Below, piece by piece: positions 10,359-22,133 of a DNA stretch of 64,000 nt. Location of the stretch: positions 3,472,001 to 3,536,000 of the forward strand of contig JANCIK010000004.1 of NCBI GenBank assembly GCA_028532985.1, written 5' to 3'. A program made the translations under genes and the position numbers. This stretch comes from Stropharia rugosoannulata (lineage: Eukaryota > Basidiomycota > Agaricomycetes > Agaricales > Strophariaceae). Each line of letters opens with the position of its first letter. Position 1 is the first letter of the stretch. The notes below the pieces were generated by a model, which saw only the letters and a program-made list of their open reading frames with translations, ran no database searches and was not told the origin of the DNA.

Positions 10359-12134
10359 ATGACATCGGCCATCCAGCTTTTGGCCACTCTGGCTCTCGTT
10401 GTTCCTGTAGGACGCGTTCATTTGATATGTCCCAGTTTGAACTCATTATTTTGGATTGTAGACTACACTTGGCCAAACAGTTCTTCCGGTAATACCTGCT
10501 GTTCTTCCTACAAACTGGACTTCTATAGGCTGTTTCTCGTAAGTTCTTAATGATTATGCTAGGCGGCGCCTCACCGGTACCTATTCTATAGCGATGTATC
10601 AACATCACGAACATTGGCTGCGACTTCGCTCGTACAGAGTAACATGACCATCGAGCTTTGCATCGGGTTTTGCAGTTCAGGAGGCTTTATTTTTTCTGGA
10701 GTGGAATTTGGACGTGAGCAAACCATTTTCGATGTAATATGTAATCATTGACTTACTTATCTCGCTTCACAGAGGTAGGGCATCTGTGAATTATGTACAC
10801 TACCAGGTCTGATTACCTTCATCCCACACATTGGTTGTAGGAGTGCTGTAAGCTCGAATTACCGTTCTATTCAAATGACCCAGTATTAAACCCCACCTCC
10901 CATAGACTGCGATTCAGCTATCCAAGTTCCTAGCGTCCAAGAGCCAGCCACAGATTGTGATATGGCTTGCGGCGGTAATAGTACAGAACTCTGTGGTGGT
11001 CCCGTCAGAATAAATATCTTCCAGGACACCAGCGTACCCGTACCAGTCATTGTACAAAACGTAACGACAGGAGCGGGACAGGGCATATGGTCATACCAGG
11101 GATGCTTCACGTATGTTTTTTTGTATAATATTTCGTTCTTTATTAATCTCATTGATGGCGTAGGGATTCCGTCTCTGCAAGGACACTTGGTACCGGGGTC
11201 AACCTTCCTGGAGGCACAACTGCAGAATCCTGCACTGCTGCGTGCAAAGCCGCGGGCGGGTTTACCTTTGCTGGACTAGAGGATGGTCACGAATGTTGTA
11301 AGTTTGTACTTCGTCTACTAACTTCCTGGCGTTGGTTAATAATCTTTGAAATGACTCTTAGGGTGCGACAACAAGATCAACGCCCCTGCTCAGCTTGTCG
11401 GTGATGCTGACTGTCGCGAGCTCTGCTCTGGTAGTCGCGCTGAGTTTTGTGGAAATGCTAATCGAATTGCGGTGTATGAGTTCTCCGCTTCGGGCACTCC
11501 ACCCGTTCAGGTTTGTCAAGCAACGGCCGTGAATAACTTTACCCTTGTTGCTGAGTTCACCAATCCGCCAACGACCGGACCATCGACTGTACCGCTCAAA
11601 TTTGTTGCTGTCGAAATTGTGGGGAACACTGTCTGGTCTATTCTTTCAGTCAGTGATATCCCTTTCAAATAAACTTATATATTATACCGTATGCTTACTG
11701 GTCCTCGACAGGCTTGCCCTAACTGCTGCACAGAGTGGCTCACGTCTTCCTTGTCCAATTCCATCGTTATGCCCCATTCCATTGTTGTGCCGACACAGCA
11801 AATGACTTCGTCGACAACTAATCAAGGGGAATCCCCCAACTTTGTGGCATCTGTTCCGGCTTTCCCAGGCGCGCAGGTATACTGTACTATGGTAAGCTTC
11901 TTTCTTTCTATTGCTGCTGTTTGCGTATTAACATCAAAACCTGCAAAGACCGATCCCCTCGGTACCACCGGCAGTCCTGCCTTGCTCTCACTAAATAACC
12001 GTGCCGATGCGTTTTCGCTTTGTACCAACACCAGTGCAAACGCACGAACAGATGTCGTGTTCTCTCCCGTTACTGGTCATCCACATTACTCGCTCTCTAC
12101 TTGTCAACCCATCAAGATTCAGGTTATTACTTAA
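10359..12134 (+). CDS. Secreted protein with two WSC domains
   Basis: Exon 1 (10359-10406) is a signal peptide (MTSAIQLLATLALVVP). Exon 2 (10462-10538) and exon 3 (10592-10713) open the first WSC domain with GCFSDVSTSRTLA, NMTIELCIGFCSSGG and FSGVEFG. The ECYCDSAIQ segment follows only if a 2-nt exon (10773-10774) and a 7-nt exon (10841-10847) are used before the exon at 10906. Then come DCDMACGGNSTELCGG and a second WSC domain: WSYQGCFTDSVSARTLG, FAGLEDGHECWCDNK, DCRELCSGSRAEFCG. WSC domains are cysteine-rich carbohydrate-binding modules in wall sensors and secreted fungal proteins. The C-terminal third (after about 11500) has no domain I recognise, contains paired cysteines (ACPNCCTEW) and no transmembrane helix or clear GPI signal. 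Stop at 12132-12134. Confidence 0.85.
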
Positions 12135-13752
12135 AAATTAGTAAACTATTTTGAACTAGATGTCTATCCTTCTCCGTGCCACTGCCAAAATATTGCACTA
12201 TGTATTGAAAACTCTGTTGAACCTGTAATTGTTGATATACCCTTTGCCTGCGTAGTACGCTATTAATAGTAGCTACGACTGACTCTGTACTATGTTTATG
12301 CTCGTTGTCAATATGTATGCTTTATAATTTGCCAATCGAATGCCAAGTTGCTTTCATCACCTTGGGCTGAAGTAAAACCTGAGTGGCGTTCAACGGTAGC
12401 GTCACGTACACAAATGTCTTTTAGTAAATGTAGATTATGTAGCTTATGAAGGTATTTTTTCACTAATAAAATCAAACACTGAAACACCAAGAACAGCAGC
12501 TGTCAATTGGGATCGGAAAGGTTGAGCAAAACGCCGAAACGCCGCATTATTGATTCCTTTCTTTCTTAGCATCCACCATCATCTCAGAAACTATGCCATT
12601 TCAACTAATTTAGGGATCGCAAGCAATTGCAATGAAAATGGGCGGCGGAGAGTGGAGGGTCGTAAAATAAAAGAGCTAAATGGCTCAAAAATATCAAGCA
12701 AAGGTGATTTCCCGAGTCGATTGTCCGCTGTGTAAGTGTAGCTATTAATCATTTAGGGAAACGACATAGACGCTCAAATTCAAACCCCAATAGTCTATAT
12801 GTCTATTTACGCCCCAGGTCTCGGGAGACTCATGCAAAACAATAGCGTTAGGCTGGGCTCTTTTACGCGCAAGTCGTTATATTTTCTTAGCATCGCGGAC
12901 GACTTCTTCGTGACTGATACCTCCATCTCCGTGCGGATAACTCTACTCATCCACTCCAGCCGTAGTGTCATCATGAGCGTTAACCGGACTTTTCTGGATG
13001 ACGGAGCTTCAACACTGGGGAAAATAACCAACATTGAATGCTCCTTTCTGCTGGGATCCTTCGAGAAAGAAAATGGAATCTATGTGACATGACTCCCGCT
13101 CGCATGGTTGCTTTCAACCCAATGACATCTTCAGTAGCACCGTGCGTGGTGACCCTGACGACGACCTAACAGCTACTACATTTGTAGCTACTGTCTTCCC
13201 GCCAATGGTCGAGAATAGATCAACTCAGAATTTTCCATACAGCCTTTCTAATTTCTTCAACAAGTGCCGAACCTTGACGCATTTCGTTACTCCGGCGAAC
13301 CTGAAAATATTCAGCTGGTGTTTGCTCATAGGTGTGCTCCAATGCATGGCAACGCTCTGCTGCGCACACTCACTGCTACCCAACAGAATGCATGGGGTTC
13401 ACGGCGACGTTGAGCCTCCGTTTCTTCCAAGCCAAGAGTGCCATAGGCAGCATTTGGATAACCCCTATGGCATCTGCGGGCCAGCGGTGCTTACACTAGC
13501 GCACTTGCACTGAAGGGGTTGGACGACCTAAGTCGCCTGTCAGCACGCGTATTTATTTATACTATGCGGGAAAACTAATCAAGGTTCCACTCCCAGCGCT
13601 CGTTCAAAAGCCACCTTGCTCTCCAAGCTTTTTTTGTCCTGCCACCACCTGGTTGTCCCCTGGACTTGCTGCTCCCTTGCTTCCCTTTCCTTCTTCAACC
13701 TATTTCTTTCTCTTTTGTCTTTCACCTTCTCACCGCTGGCGTACTCGTTGTC
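12135..13752. other. Intergenic
   Basis: 3' flank of the WSC gene followed by short frames. The best is a plus-strand 97-codon ATG frame at 12799-13092 with no recognisable domain. The last 130 bp before 13753 are strongly pyrimidine-rich, as in a fungal promoter/5' leader. Confidence 0.5.
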
Positions 13753-14256
13753 ATGTCACTCTCCGAACTACCACTCCCATCTATTGAACACGTCCTCGCG
13801 TCCAACCATGTCTACCTCGCGCGGCCTCCCAGTATTGACTTTGACCGGGACCACTTTCCAGCAACATCGCAGACGTACATGATGGTGCGTACTCCTCCGC
13901 CCGTTACAGTTTCTCAATATGAATTTTTGCGCACAGACGTCGAGTGATCAACGCGATTACGAGTCTCTCGAGTACCAGTTCCTCTCCTACATCCTGCGCG
14001 CCCAACCAGTCCGTCCTTCCCGGTGTAAATCGATCAGACACTCATATTATCTACAGATGCAGGGTGTGCAGGCGTCGATGCGAAGCAAACCTGAGCGGGA
14101 GCGGTCCAGGAAAGCGGTATGTTTGCCTAGTGACACCTCGCATCCCACTCTTCTCTGATAACACGCCGTCATCAGATTTGCATCTTGTCCAATGCCCTGA
14201 ACAAGTTTCTGCACGCTCATACAGACGGCTCCTTCTTCCGAAAGCTACGGCACTAA
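13753..14256 (+). CDS. Small four-exon protein, copy A of an inverted paralogue pair
   Basis: Reconstructed as exons 13753-13884 (132 nt), 13937-14008 (72 nt), 14057-14116 (60 nt) and 14176-14256, all in phase 0, giving about 114 residues. It starts MSLSELPLPSIEHVLAS, has a charged middle (DQRDYESLEYQFLSYILR), a basic segment (MRSKPERERSRKA) and a final helix (ILSNALNKFLHAH). Copy B on the minus strand at 18992-19487 has identical sizes for its first three exons and similar sequence in every exon, which validates the exon model although the donor at 14009 (gtccgt) is weak. I recognise no family. The basic region followed by an amphipathic helix would suit a nucleic-acid-binding or dimerising small protein, but that is only inference. 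No signal peptide or membrane helix. Confidence 0.7.
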
Positions 14257-15119
14257 TCTTGGCCCCGTCCTTCAGGCTTCCTAATACCACCATCAGACGT
14301 ATTGATATTAACTAGTTTACCCCCTTATATTGGATCTATCATCTTAGCGCAGCCGGTACGGCGCGATGCAGTAGTACTACCTAATGGCGACAGGCCAGGA
14401 ATTTAGTTTAAAAAGCTTTGTGTATACACATACTAAGATACACTTGTATAATACCACCCGATCTATTACTATCAGATACTGTGGCGTCCTTGCCCTTGTT
14501 CTTTTACGAGATGTTCAAAAATATGTGCAATGACATACATTCGATGCGATCAGCACGGCACCTGCAGTGATAGGGCCCAATAGCCTGAAGTAGCCAAATC
14601 TCCGAGCTATCGAACACATATTTATGTTCTTGTAGAGTACATAGTTCCAACGTCTTGATGAACTTTTGAAGCTCCAAGTATGGTGCGCCTTAGCAGCGCG
14701 TGCTCAATACAGCTCGCGTGTCCGGTTGGTAACTATCCGTACAATGCTATACTTCGGAGGTTATATGAAAATCTATACCAGGCGCTAAGAATATGTGATG
14801 CACAGAAACGCTTGACAAGAACCGAGGGTAGACAACCAAGACAGTCAGCCAAGGGCAGCAAAGGCACAAGGGCAGGAGCAAAAAGGCGTATGTTACGCCG
14901 AAAACAAAAAGCCGACTACATACTTGGCTCTTGGTCCGGAATACTTATACCATATCACATTGAATGGTTTTGAAGGATTTGTGACATTTGCATCGAAAAC
15001 ATTTACATACAACAGGTATAAATACACGGCAACTCTCATGAATCTCTTTATATCTTCTTCTTTCCTTTAATATTCTGCGAGCGGTATGACTTTCCCTAAA
15101 AGTAAATGAACATAAGTAC
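14257..15119. other. Intergenic between convergent genes
   Basis: 3' flanks of copy A and of the acetyltransferase gene. No gene seen. Confidence 0.6.
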
Positions 15120-17969
15120 CTAAATTTGAAAACGCGCGTGGTAGTACTGCGTACCAATATTTGAGAACGGCGATGTCTTCTTGCGACCAAGCAAAGCAAC
15201 ATCTCCTGAATCGAAGAACGAGTAACCCGCTGCGACACATGGTCATCAGTAAGAAAACAAAATGATACGGAGGTCCACTCACGCAACACATATTCATCCT
15301 CCTCGCCCTCACTCGAATCAGATGTTGCGCCATTGATCGGCCGGCCCGTCTTGGAATCGCGGAGAACGCCCGCATGGTCCACGAATGGAGCCGGGCGCTG
15401 ATTCGCAGAGCGATGCAGCTGGATGAGCAGACGCTGCATATCAAGCAGATAGCCCTGCAGCGTGTCCAAGAACCGCCGTGTCTGCAGGTGCTTGGAAGAT
15501 GCACACCTGTGGTGTCCGGTGCGTCAGCGTTTGTGTGCAGTATGAGATACGGAAAACGTACACCGAGATCCCATCGTCCTTAATGATGTACCCGATCCCG
15601 TATCCGTCTGCTGCGACGGGTCCGAATCCGAAGAGTCTTAGTGCGGGATTACCACAGTTCGAAGTGGATATAATGGAGGTCCCAAGCAGAGCCCAGCCGG
15701 GGTCGGTGAATATTGTGGGCATCTTGGACAATTCGTAGCTGCCATTCACCGCTTTACCTTGCAAATGACGTTGAACGAGACAGTACATCGCGTATAGATG
15801 CCTGTACGATTTGTAAGAACACAGGCACTATTTCCAGATCAATAAAAACATACCTATCCTGGCCGAGACCCTGACTGCACTCCCTTGTAAGCTTAACATG
15901 GCGTTCGCAAGCAGTTCGGAGCGCGGCTACTTTCTCTGCTGCCGAAGCCTCTGAATAAAATGTCTACAGACATAGTTAGTAACATTCCCTATGGGGCACT
16001 ACCATTGTACGCATACCTTAGTAAACTGCACGCTTTCAGGCTGCGTTGAACGGATAGCTTCCGTCCGACCGTGCAGGAAAGCTTTCGTCATCGCCGGTTC
16101 GTAGACGCATTCAGTCCTGCCTGGGGTTGATGTGTAAGGAAAGTTTATAGACGTTATGGTCAGGACACCGACCATAAAGCCCGAAGTATGCAGCCTGGAA
16201 GGCCATTTGTACAAATGCATCAGGACTTAGCCCATGGCTTGTAATGAAATTCTTTCCGTATCCTTTGAATTCCAGTGCCTGGCAGTCGTTCTGACAGATC
16301 AAGTCACTGATCCTCGTCTCTGCGAACCGCACGCCGGCGCGCAGCTCTGGAGTGAGGTTCCACTCCAGTTTCTTCGGTGTTGTGTCAATCTTCTCAGTGG
16401 GAGTGGGGGGTTCTATGCAAAGAAAATAAAAATTAGGTTCAATATATATTGTCAAAGTTAAAATTTTCTTCACTTGTTTGACCTCGGGGGACTTTATATG
16501 CTTTGGCGTATGGCGACAGAGGTGCATGGAACAGTGTCGGAGCCGAAGGGTTGATCGACCGAGCAAGAAGCATCAGTCCCTCCGTGAAGATGTCAGCCGC
16601 GAAGCGCAGGACTGTGTGGCCATCGACGCCAGTGTGCTCGAAGTTGATCCCAGCTGCACCATCCGCACAAACAATAATTTGGAGCTGTAGATGGAACAGC
16701 CAATCAACCCCTCTGCAGAAGTAACGACAAGAACAACATACCTTGTCGTACCATCGATTAGTGCATGTCCCTACTTGCTCACCGCCCTGGAGACTGTATG
16801 TCCCACAGAGGAAGTTGCTGCACAGATCAGCAAGGTTCTGAGGCGCGGTGTCGTCGAGGCAGACAACGAACAAGGCGTTGTCGACAATGTCGAGGCAGGC
16901 CTTGTTATTTTTGTCCTTTGATAACATCACGCGCAGTCCAGACCAGACCTTTCGATTCTCGGTAGAGAGAACGCCAATCGCACCGCGTGCAACCTAGAAG
17001 TATAGGGGGTAATTTAGCGGAATGCGGGGTAAAATGGGGGGTGCCAAGGCCTGACTGACATGAGCTCGGTCAATGCTATCAGCATCTGTTATGATTGCTT
17101 GCAGGTTTCGGAGCACCTCGCGTTCCGTCAACACGGGCAGGTTCTCGTCGTCGAAGACATCGAACCAATCTGTTAGTCTATAAGTAAAATAGCAGCTTCT
17201 TAGATATAATTAAACATACAAAATTGGCCCCGGCGAAGGACGACGATATGTCTGGATTCTGAGTGTACTTCCATCCTGCAGCCCATCTAAGCGGGGCCGT
17301 AGTCAGCTATAAATGTAAAGTAGGCACAGAAGCTATGAACGTACGTCCGTAGGTATTCTCGACGTGCCAAATAGGCGCGAATACTGGTCCATGTCGAGAG
17401 GTGTACCGCGTACTGTGTCCGGTTCCAGAATTCCTGCGCGCAGATCATGAATGAAGCCGAGAGAAGACACGATAAGAGAAGCTGCTCGAGGAAGCTGCGA
17501 TCCTCGATCTGGGGTCGGATCATTCCTGTGGGCAGAGAAGATCAATACCGCCCAAAGCAAGCGATGGCGTACATACTCAAGCACGAAGAATGGGTTCAGA
17601 GCGAGGACAACGGGGTCGCTGTGGGACAGATATGACTCGTACCAGAACTCTTCGATGTAGCTGGAAAAGTAAGTTGATAAACATGAAGTTAAGTGATGCG
17701 GTTGAGTGTACTTACCTGGCCTTATCTTTAGCATACTCTCTTAGTAGCTCGTCTAGTTTTGGGCCATCGGCCTCAAGAAACTCATGAACTGCAGCTCGGG
17801 TGACTGCGTGGTCCTTCTCGTCTTGGAGGGCCTCTAGTGCGCGTAGATACCGCTTCAAGGTGTCTGAAAGCGGTGGGATCGGGAGCTTCGGGAGCTTGTC
17901 TTGGTATGCTAGAGTGCGGTTCGCAGGTTTGTTGCTGTCGAACGTCGTATACGAGCCGTTAACAGCCAT
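15120..17969 (-). CDS. Carnitine O-acetyltransferase, YAT2-like
   Basis: Carnitine/choline acyltransferase family enzyme that moves acetyl groups between CoA and carnitine; the sequence is most like the Yat2 (extramitochondrial) type, needed for acetyl-unit transport on C2 or fatty-acid carbon sources. Many short exons join in frame. N-terminal LPKLPIPPLSDTLKRYL is the family opening; FWYESYLSHSDPVVLALNPF follows. The catalytic histidine lies in FEHTGVDGHTVLRF (His codon about 16634-16636). Other conserved parts are YEPAMTKAFLHGRTEAIRS and GFGPVAADGYGIGYIIKDDG. The last exon ends GYSFFDSGDVALLGRKK with a TAG at 15120-15122. An acidic insert (SDSSEGEEDEY) precedes it. No mitochondrial presequence or PTS1 is evident. 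The start is the first in-frame ATG (17967-17969). Inverted paralogous genes lie on both sides. Confidence 0.88.
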
Positions 17970-18991
17970 GATACCAGCGGAAGGAAGATGGGGGCAAAGA
18001 GGCAAAGAGGAAGATGGGAGCAAAGAGATAACAGAAGGATTAACTACTGCTCAGCGAGACAGCGGCGGGAGGTCTTACTCAGTCATATTTGTCGCCATTG
18101 CGGTGCGGAGCTCCTCAATGCCGCGCAGGACGATCGGCAGCAAATGCGGGGTACTATGAGAGCGGGGAACTTGGCCTTTTGGGGCCTTTTGGGTTTAATG
18201 TTGACGCACTGGCTTGTATACCCATTGGGCCGTTACTCGGAAGGAACCAGATTTGGTCCGCTGACTTGCGGAATCGCATGCCACGAGCATCAGCGAAATT
18301 GAGACTTAATCGTGATTATTTGGCGTAACAATTCATGTAAACGCTCGAGGCTTCATAAGTGCGGAGATTGTGCGTTGAGCTCAGCAGTAGTACCGTTTGT
18401 CAACATGGATGATGGTGCGAAAGCGCTCTGCGTCGGCGGCTTAGACGAGAGACACCGCACGGGCCGCCGCTCGACGCCGGACTCTCCCTAATCGCCTAAT
18501 TTCAAATGATCACTGCCGTGATATATGATAATTTACATTTGTGATGCGCAACATCACGGCGCGGGAGCTCATTGCTGCGAGCTAAGACTTGCACAACGAA
18601 AATTCTGGCATAGCTGAACTTGTTCAATACTCATCTGCATTGGGGCTCGGCGATTGACAGGACATAAGTCCTGGGATGTCAGATTTAGTCGGCCTGGTAG
18701 GGAGATTGTTAACCCTTGAAGGCTATAAGTTGAAGCTTTCGGCATGCCAAAGGAGCGGTATCGTGTTTGCGATGGAAGACAAAAAAAGGTAGGGGAACAT
18801 ATGTAAGATTATGGTACATCAGAGCAGCCGATAGTTTTGAGGACTGAGAGGATTAGACAGACAGAATTAGATTTTTTAGTAATACAAAATGCATGAATAG
18901 AAAGGGGGAATCTATTGACTCACGTTGAACTCGCCGTGCAACGATAACAATTGTGGTATAGGTGATGTATAGATGGTGATGTGACATGAAA
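17970..18991. other. Intergenic
   Basis: Upstream region of the acetyltransferase gene and 3' flank of copy B. No gene seen. Confidence 0.5.
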
Positions 18992-19487
18992 CTAGTGATG
19001 AGTCGGAATCATCTTGTGAATGATCCTAGAGAGCACAGCAAAGAAATCCTAACGAACATTCAGTTGAAAAGATGGGAACTAAAAAAGGCCAGGGCAATCA
19101 CGTACAGACGCTGCTATTCGACTCGCTTTCCCTCGCTTAGACGGATGTGTCTCTCCGTCTGTAGTCTAAGTATAAAAGGATGTGTTAATGGTAAAGAACG
19201 ATATTCTTTCCAGAGAAATGCCGTACCAGTCGGCCACGATAAACATATGAAAGGTGCTGGCGTTCCAGAGGATCATTGTCGCGATAATCCACGGTGTTCT
19301 GAGGGCGGGAAAGCCAAATTGAGAGCGTTGTGAGACGCAATAATAGAAGGCGTACCATAGAGTTCCATGTCGGCATGGGGAACGCATTCTCATCGAGTTT
19401 GAGGACGGACGGCCGCCTAGGTACTGATGCTGAGTGGGAACTGAGGACCAGGTCAATAGAGGGGTATGGGAACTTAGAGAGCGACAT
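18992..19487 (-). CDS. Small four-exon protein, copy B of an inverted paralogue pair
   Basis: Exons on the minus strand: 19356-19487 (132 nt), 19227-19298 (72 nt), 19106-19165 (60 nt), 18992-19048 (57 nt with stop), all phase 0, about 106 residues. It starts MSLSKFPYPSIDLVLSS, continues with DYRDNDPLERQHLSYVYRG, a basic stretch (HPSKRGKASR) and the helix VLSRIIHKMIPTHH. Each exon aligns with copy A at 13753-14256. Roughly one third to one half of residues match in exons 1 and 2, fewer in exon 3, so the duplication is old and the frame has been kept. Function unknown. It is cytosolic or nuclear by absence of targeting signals. Stop TAG at 18992-18994. Confidence 0.7.
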
Positions 19488-20302
19488 GTCTGCAATAAAA
19501 GAATTAAAGTGAAAAGGAAACTGGGGCGGAATATGTATAAGAAACAAAACAGCACTCAGACGAAGGACAAATGTCCTGCTGCTGATGGAGGTGGTGGTGA
19601 GAAGAAAAGGCGCTGGGAGTCAAAAAGGTTCTTTTTGGAGTTGCGCCACGGGAAGATATGGGTTTGAATATCGCCATCAGCTGGAACACCCATCCCTTTT
19701 AAAGTGACGCGCTCTACTCCCCCCATTAGCCTGGAGCCAGCCCTCCTCAGCGTCGCCAATGCCCCCAGTAGCTCGAATGAATTTGGCAACCGCAACCACA
19801 GGACAGGGACGTACACCCTCCATTAATTCCAGCTCCAACTTCCATTTCCACAACGCGACCGGACAGTCACAATGATCCTGGGCGGTTCCTTTCTTAGTAG
19901 GCGCATATAGCTAGCCAAAAGAGCTCTTGTGCATATACCGTGGCCCCCTTCGCATTGGCTTCGTCTTCCGCTCCGCGGGGGCATCGATGTCTGAGCAGGA
20001 CAGACCTCTCGACCTGTGCAGACAACCCAAGAAATCTACACGCCAGCCCCCGTCTCTAGAGTTCGTGCTGCGTGTACAGACAGCCAGCCGTACACGGGGT
20101 TCAAGACATGTCATATAGCAGAGCTTGAAAACAGCTTGGGGGCTTGTGTGAGAGTCGAGAGCTAGGAGATGATTGAAAACCGACATTAGGAGAGCTACAG
20201 GATCAAAGGAAAGAATGACAGAGGCCTCCATCGCACATTGCCTGCCATAGCGCCGCCCCCGACATGACTCGAGGAGCGCCGGGTCCATCAGGCGGCTAAC
20301 AA

Positions 20303-20351
20303 ATCCCGACGCCCCGCCCTACGCGGCGGGCCCGACGGGCGGGCGTCGGGA
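20303..20351. repeat. GC-rich inverted repeat
   Basis: Arms tcccgacgccccgccc and gggcgggcgtcggga are reverse complements except for one extra C in the left arm, enclosing an 18-nt GC-rich loop. The surroundings are close to 50% GC, so the element stands out. Confidence 0.8.
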
Positions 20352-20686
20352 TGTGACCTTGTGACTCTAAGTCACGGTAACCACAAGTGAAAGTGAGTCA
20401 GGCGTTCGAGATGCGTTCTTATCATTCCACCACGATGTAAAGCTCAACAGAATTGTATCCAGAACCGTCCCAGATGCTATAAGGTGTGATTTATCTTCAA
20501 AAGGCCAGCGTGACAGCAAGCAACAAGACCAGGAAACAGCAGGAGAGCGACTGCTTATGATGCTTCAGCCCCGAGAACAATATGGACAGTGGAAGACAGG
20601 CAGCATCTTGATAACCTGTAGCAACATGCAGCAGGAAGGAGCCAACAAGACGAGGATGTTATGCGTCAGCGTCCAACAAAACAGTG

Positions 20687-20725
20687 CATATATGCGCGTT
20701 GGGAAGTTCCGCAGGCGCATATATG
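20687..20725. repeat. Inverted catatatgcgc / gcgcatatatg arms
   Basis: Two perfect 11-bp arms (20687-20697 and 20715-20725) separated by 17 nt. The arm sequence recurs elsewhere in the window. Confidence 0.8.
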
Positions 20726-22133
20726 GATCAGCAGACAGACATCTGGAGCTAGGCAACCAATTCTGTTTGAGGCTGAATTGCTGTCTCTCAGTCGAGCTTG
20801 CCAAATATGTTGAGCGACGGGTCAGAAATCTTCTAGAGTGATCGAATGTCCTTGGTGCTGTGCTTGAATGAAAGTTTAACCAACATGATCTGTCAAAAAA
20901 TCTAGGCGACGTGCCACGGGCGTTCATTTCAAGAGGCTACGACTTTGATAACGTCGCCCATCTTCAGGCTGTCCTATTGAGGATATCGCGAACTGCTGCT
21001 AAATGGTCGATTCAAAATTTCAGCACAAGTGGGAATACAGTCAAACTCACCGTTTGCCAATGGATTAATCCCTCTGCCGTTTATCAAATGTCCTGAGCAA
21101 TGAATATTGAATCGCCATGACTCATCGGTTTTCTATACGAATGCTTGGGGATGCGTGATTATCCTGGACCAGGGCGTCCAAGCTACAAAGGGAAGTAGCG
21201 GGTCGAGTGTTTTGCGTTGCGACAACCAAGGAGGTGCTTCTGTTCGAAAATGTTGCCCCTAGAACACGGGAGAAGATGTAGCAAAACCTTTTTCTCTCCA
21301 TGGTAGGTAAGTACTAGTTGCATCTTACTGCTTGGTATTACTGAGCAAGTCTACAGGATGGGATGGTGGAGTCTTGAATCGATGATTTCAAGCAATCGTT
21401 TCTTTCAACTACGCTCTTTCAATTTACCCAGTTTATCTGCCATTTTGGTGAGACGTGTATATCCTAGCAAAAAGTGGCAGAGTATTCAGACATTTGCGGG
21501 TGGCTGAGGATGTCGATGTATGTGATCGTTGGAAGGAGGAGGACTGCGGTGTTTCAATCTGGTTCCGTGGCTTCCTCCTTGCTTCGGCTTGTTGCGCCCT
21601 CTGCCTCTGCCCAACTTCTGCCTTATCACCAGCGACGACATAATTTTATACATATACTCTTAACCATGAATATATGCATGAACTTTCATCCACTTTCGCT
21701 ATAGCCAGCCTTGCAAAGTTCTATCCGAGCCACCAATGAACGATTCGAAGTGTCTTCAGAGTCCAGTAAGTACGTCTGTCATGTTAATGCAAAACAGACA
21801 CAAGAACTCGCTATTTGCAAGTCATTCATTATTCTCTGAAGCTCCTCGCGCTGCCACGACCTTTAAAAACCGAAAAACTGGAACTTTCAATTCGTATTTC
21901 GTGGCATGACGCGACCGAAACTGCAATCTGGATTTTCAAGTACTACAAGTTCCTGTTCAAATTCAAATTATACATTTTACCATCCAATGGATGGCTCTTC
22001 TATCAACGGCGAAAACAACTCTACATACATCAACAGCTCAGATAGCCCGAGTCCATATTAGCTATAATTACAAGTCAAGTCCGTGCAAGTCCGTGTCGTA
22101 AATCGTGAAATCGTAAATTCATGAAATCATGAG

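Larger units (their letters stand above)
19488..22133. other. Gene-poor spacer with inverted repeats
   Basis: No convincing gene; only short frames. It contains a GC-rich inverted repeat (20303-20351), a pair of inverted catatatgcgc arms (20687-20725) and small direct repeats near 22075-22125. Confidence 0.45.

Noticed and set aside
14945..15504. Long minus-strand frames running past the end of the acetyltransferase exons
   Set aside because: They read through the last intron; the spliced frame ends at 15120 with the conserved family C-terminus.
19166..19555. 129-codon minus-strand frame with an apparent membrane segment (PWIIATMILWN)
   Set aside because: It is the wrong frame across introns of the four-exon paralogue; the alternative frame matches copy A at 13753 exon by exon.
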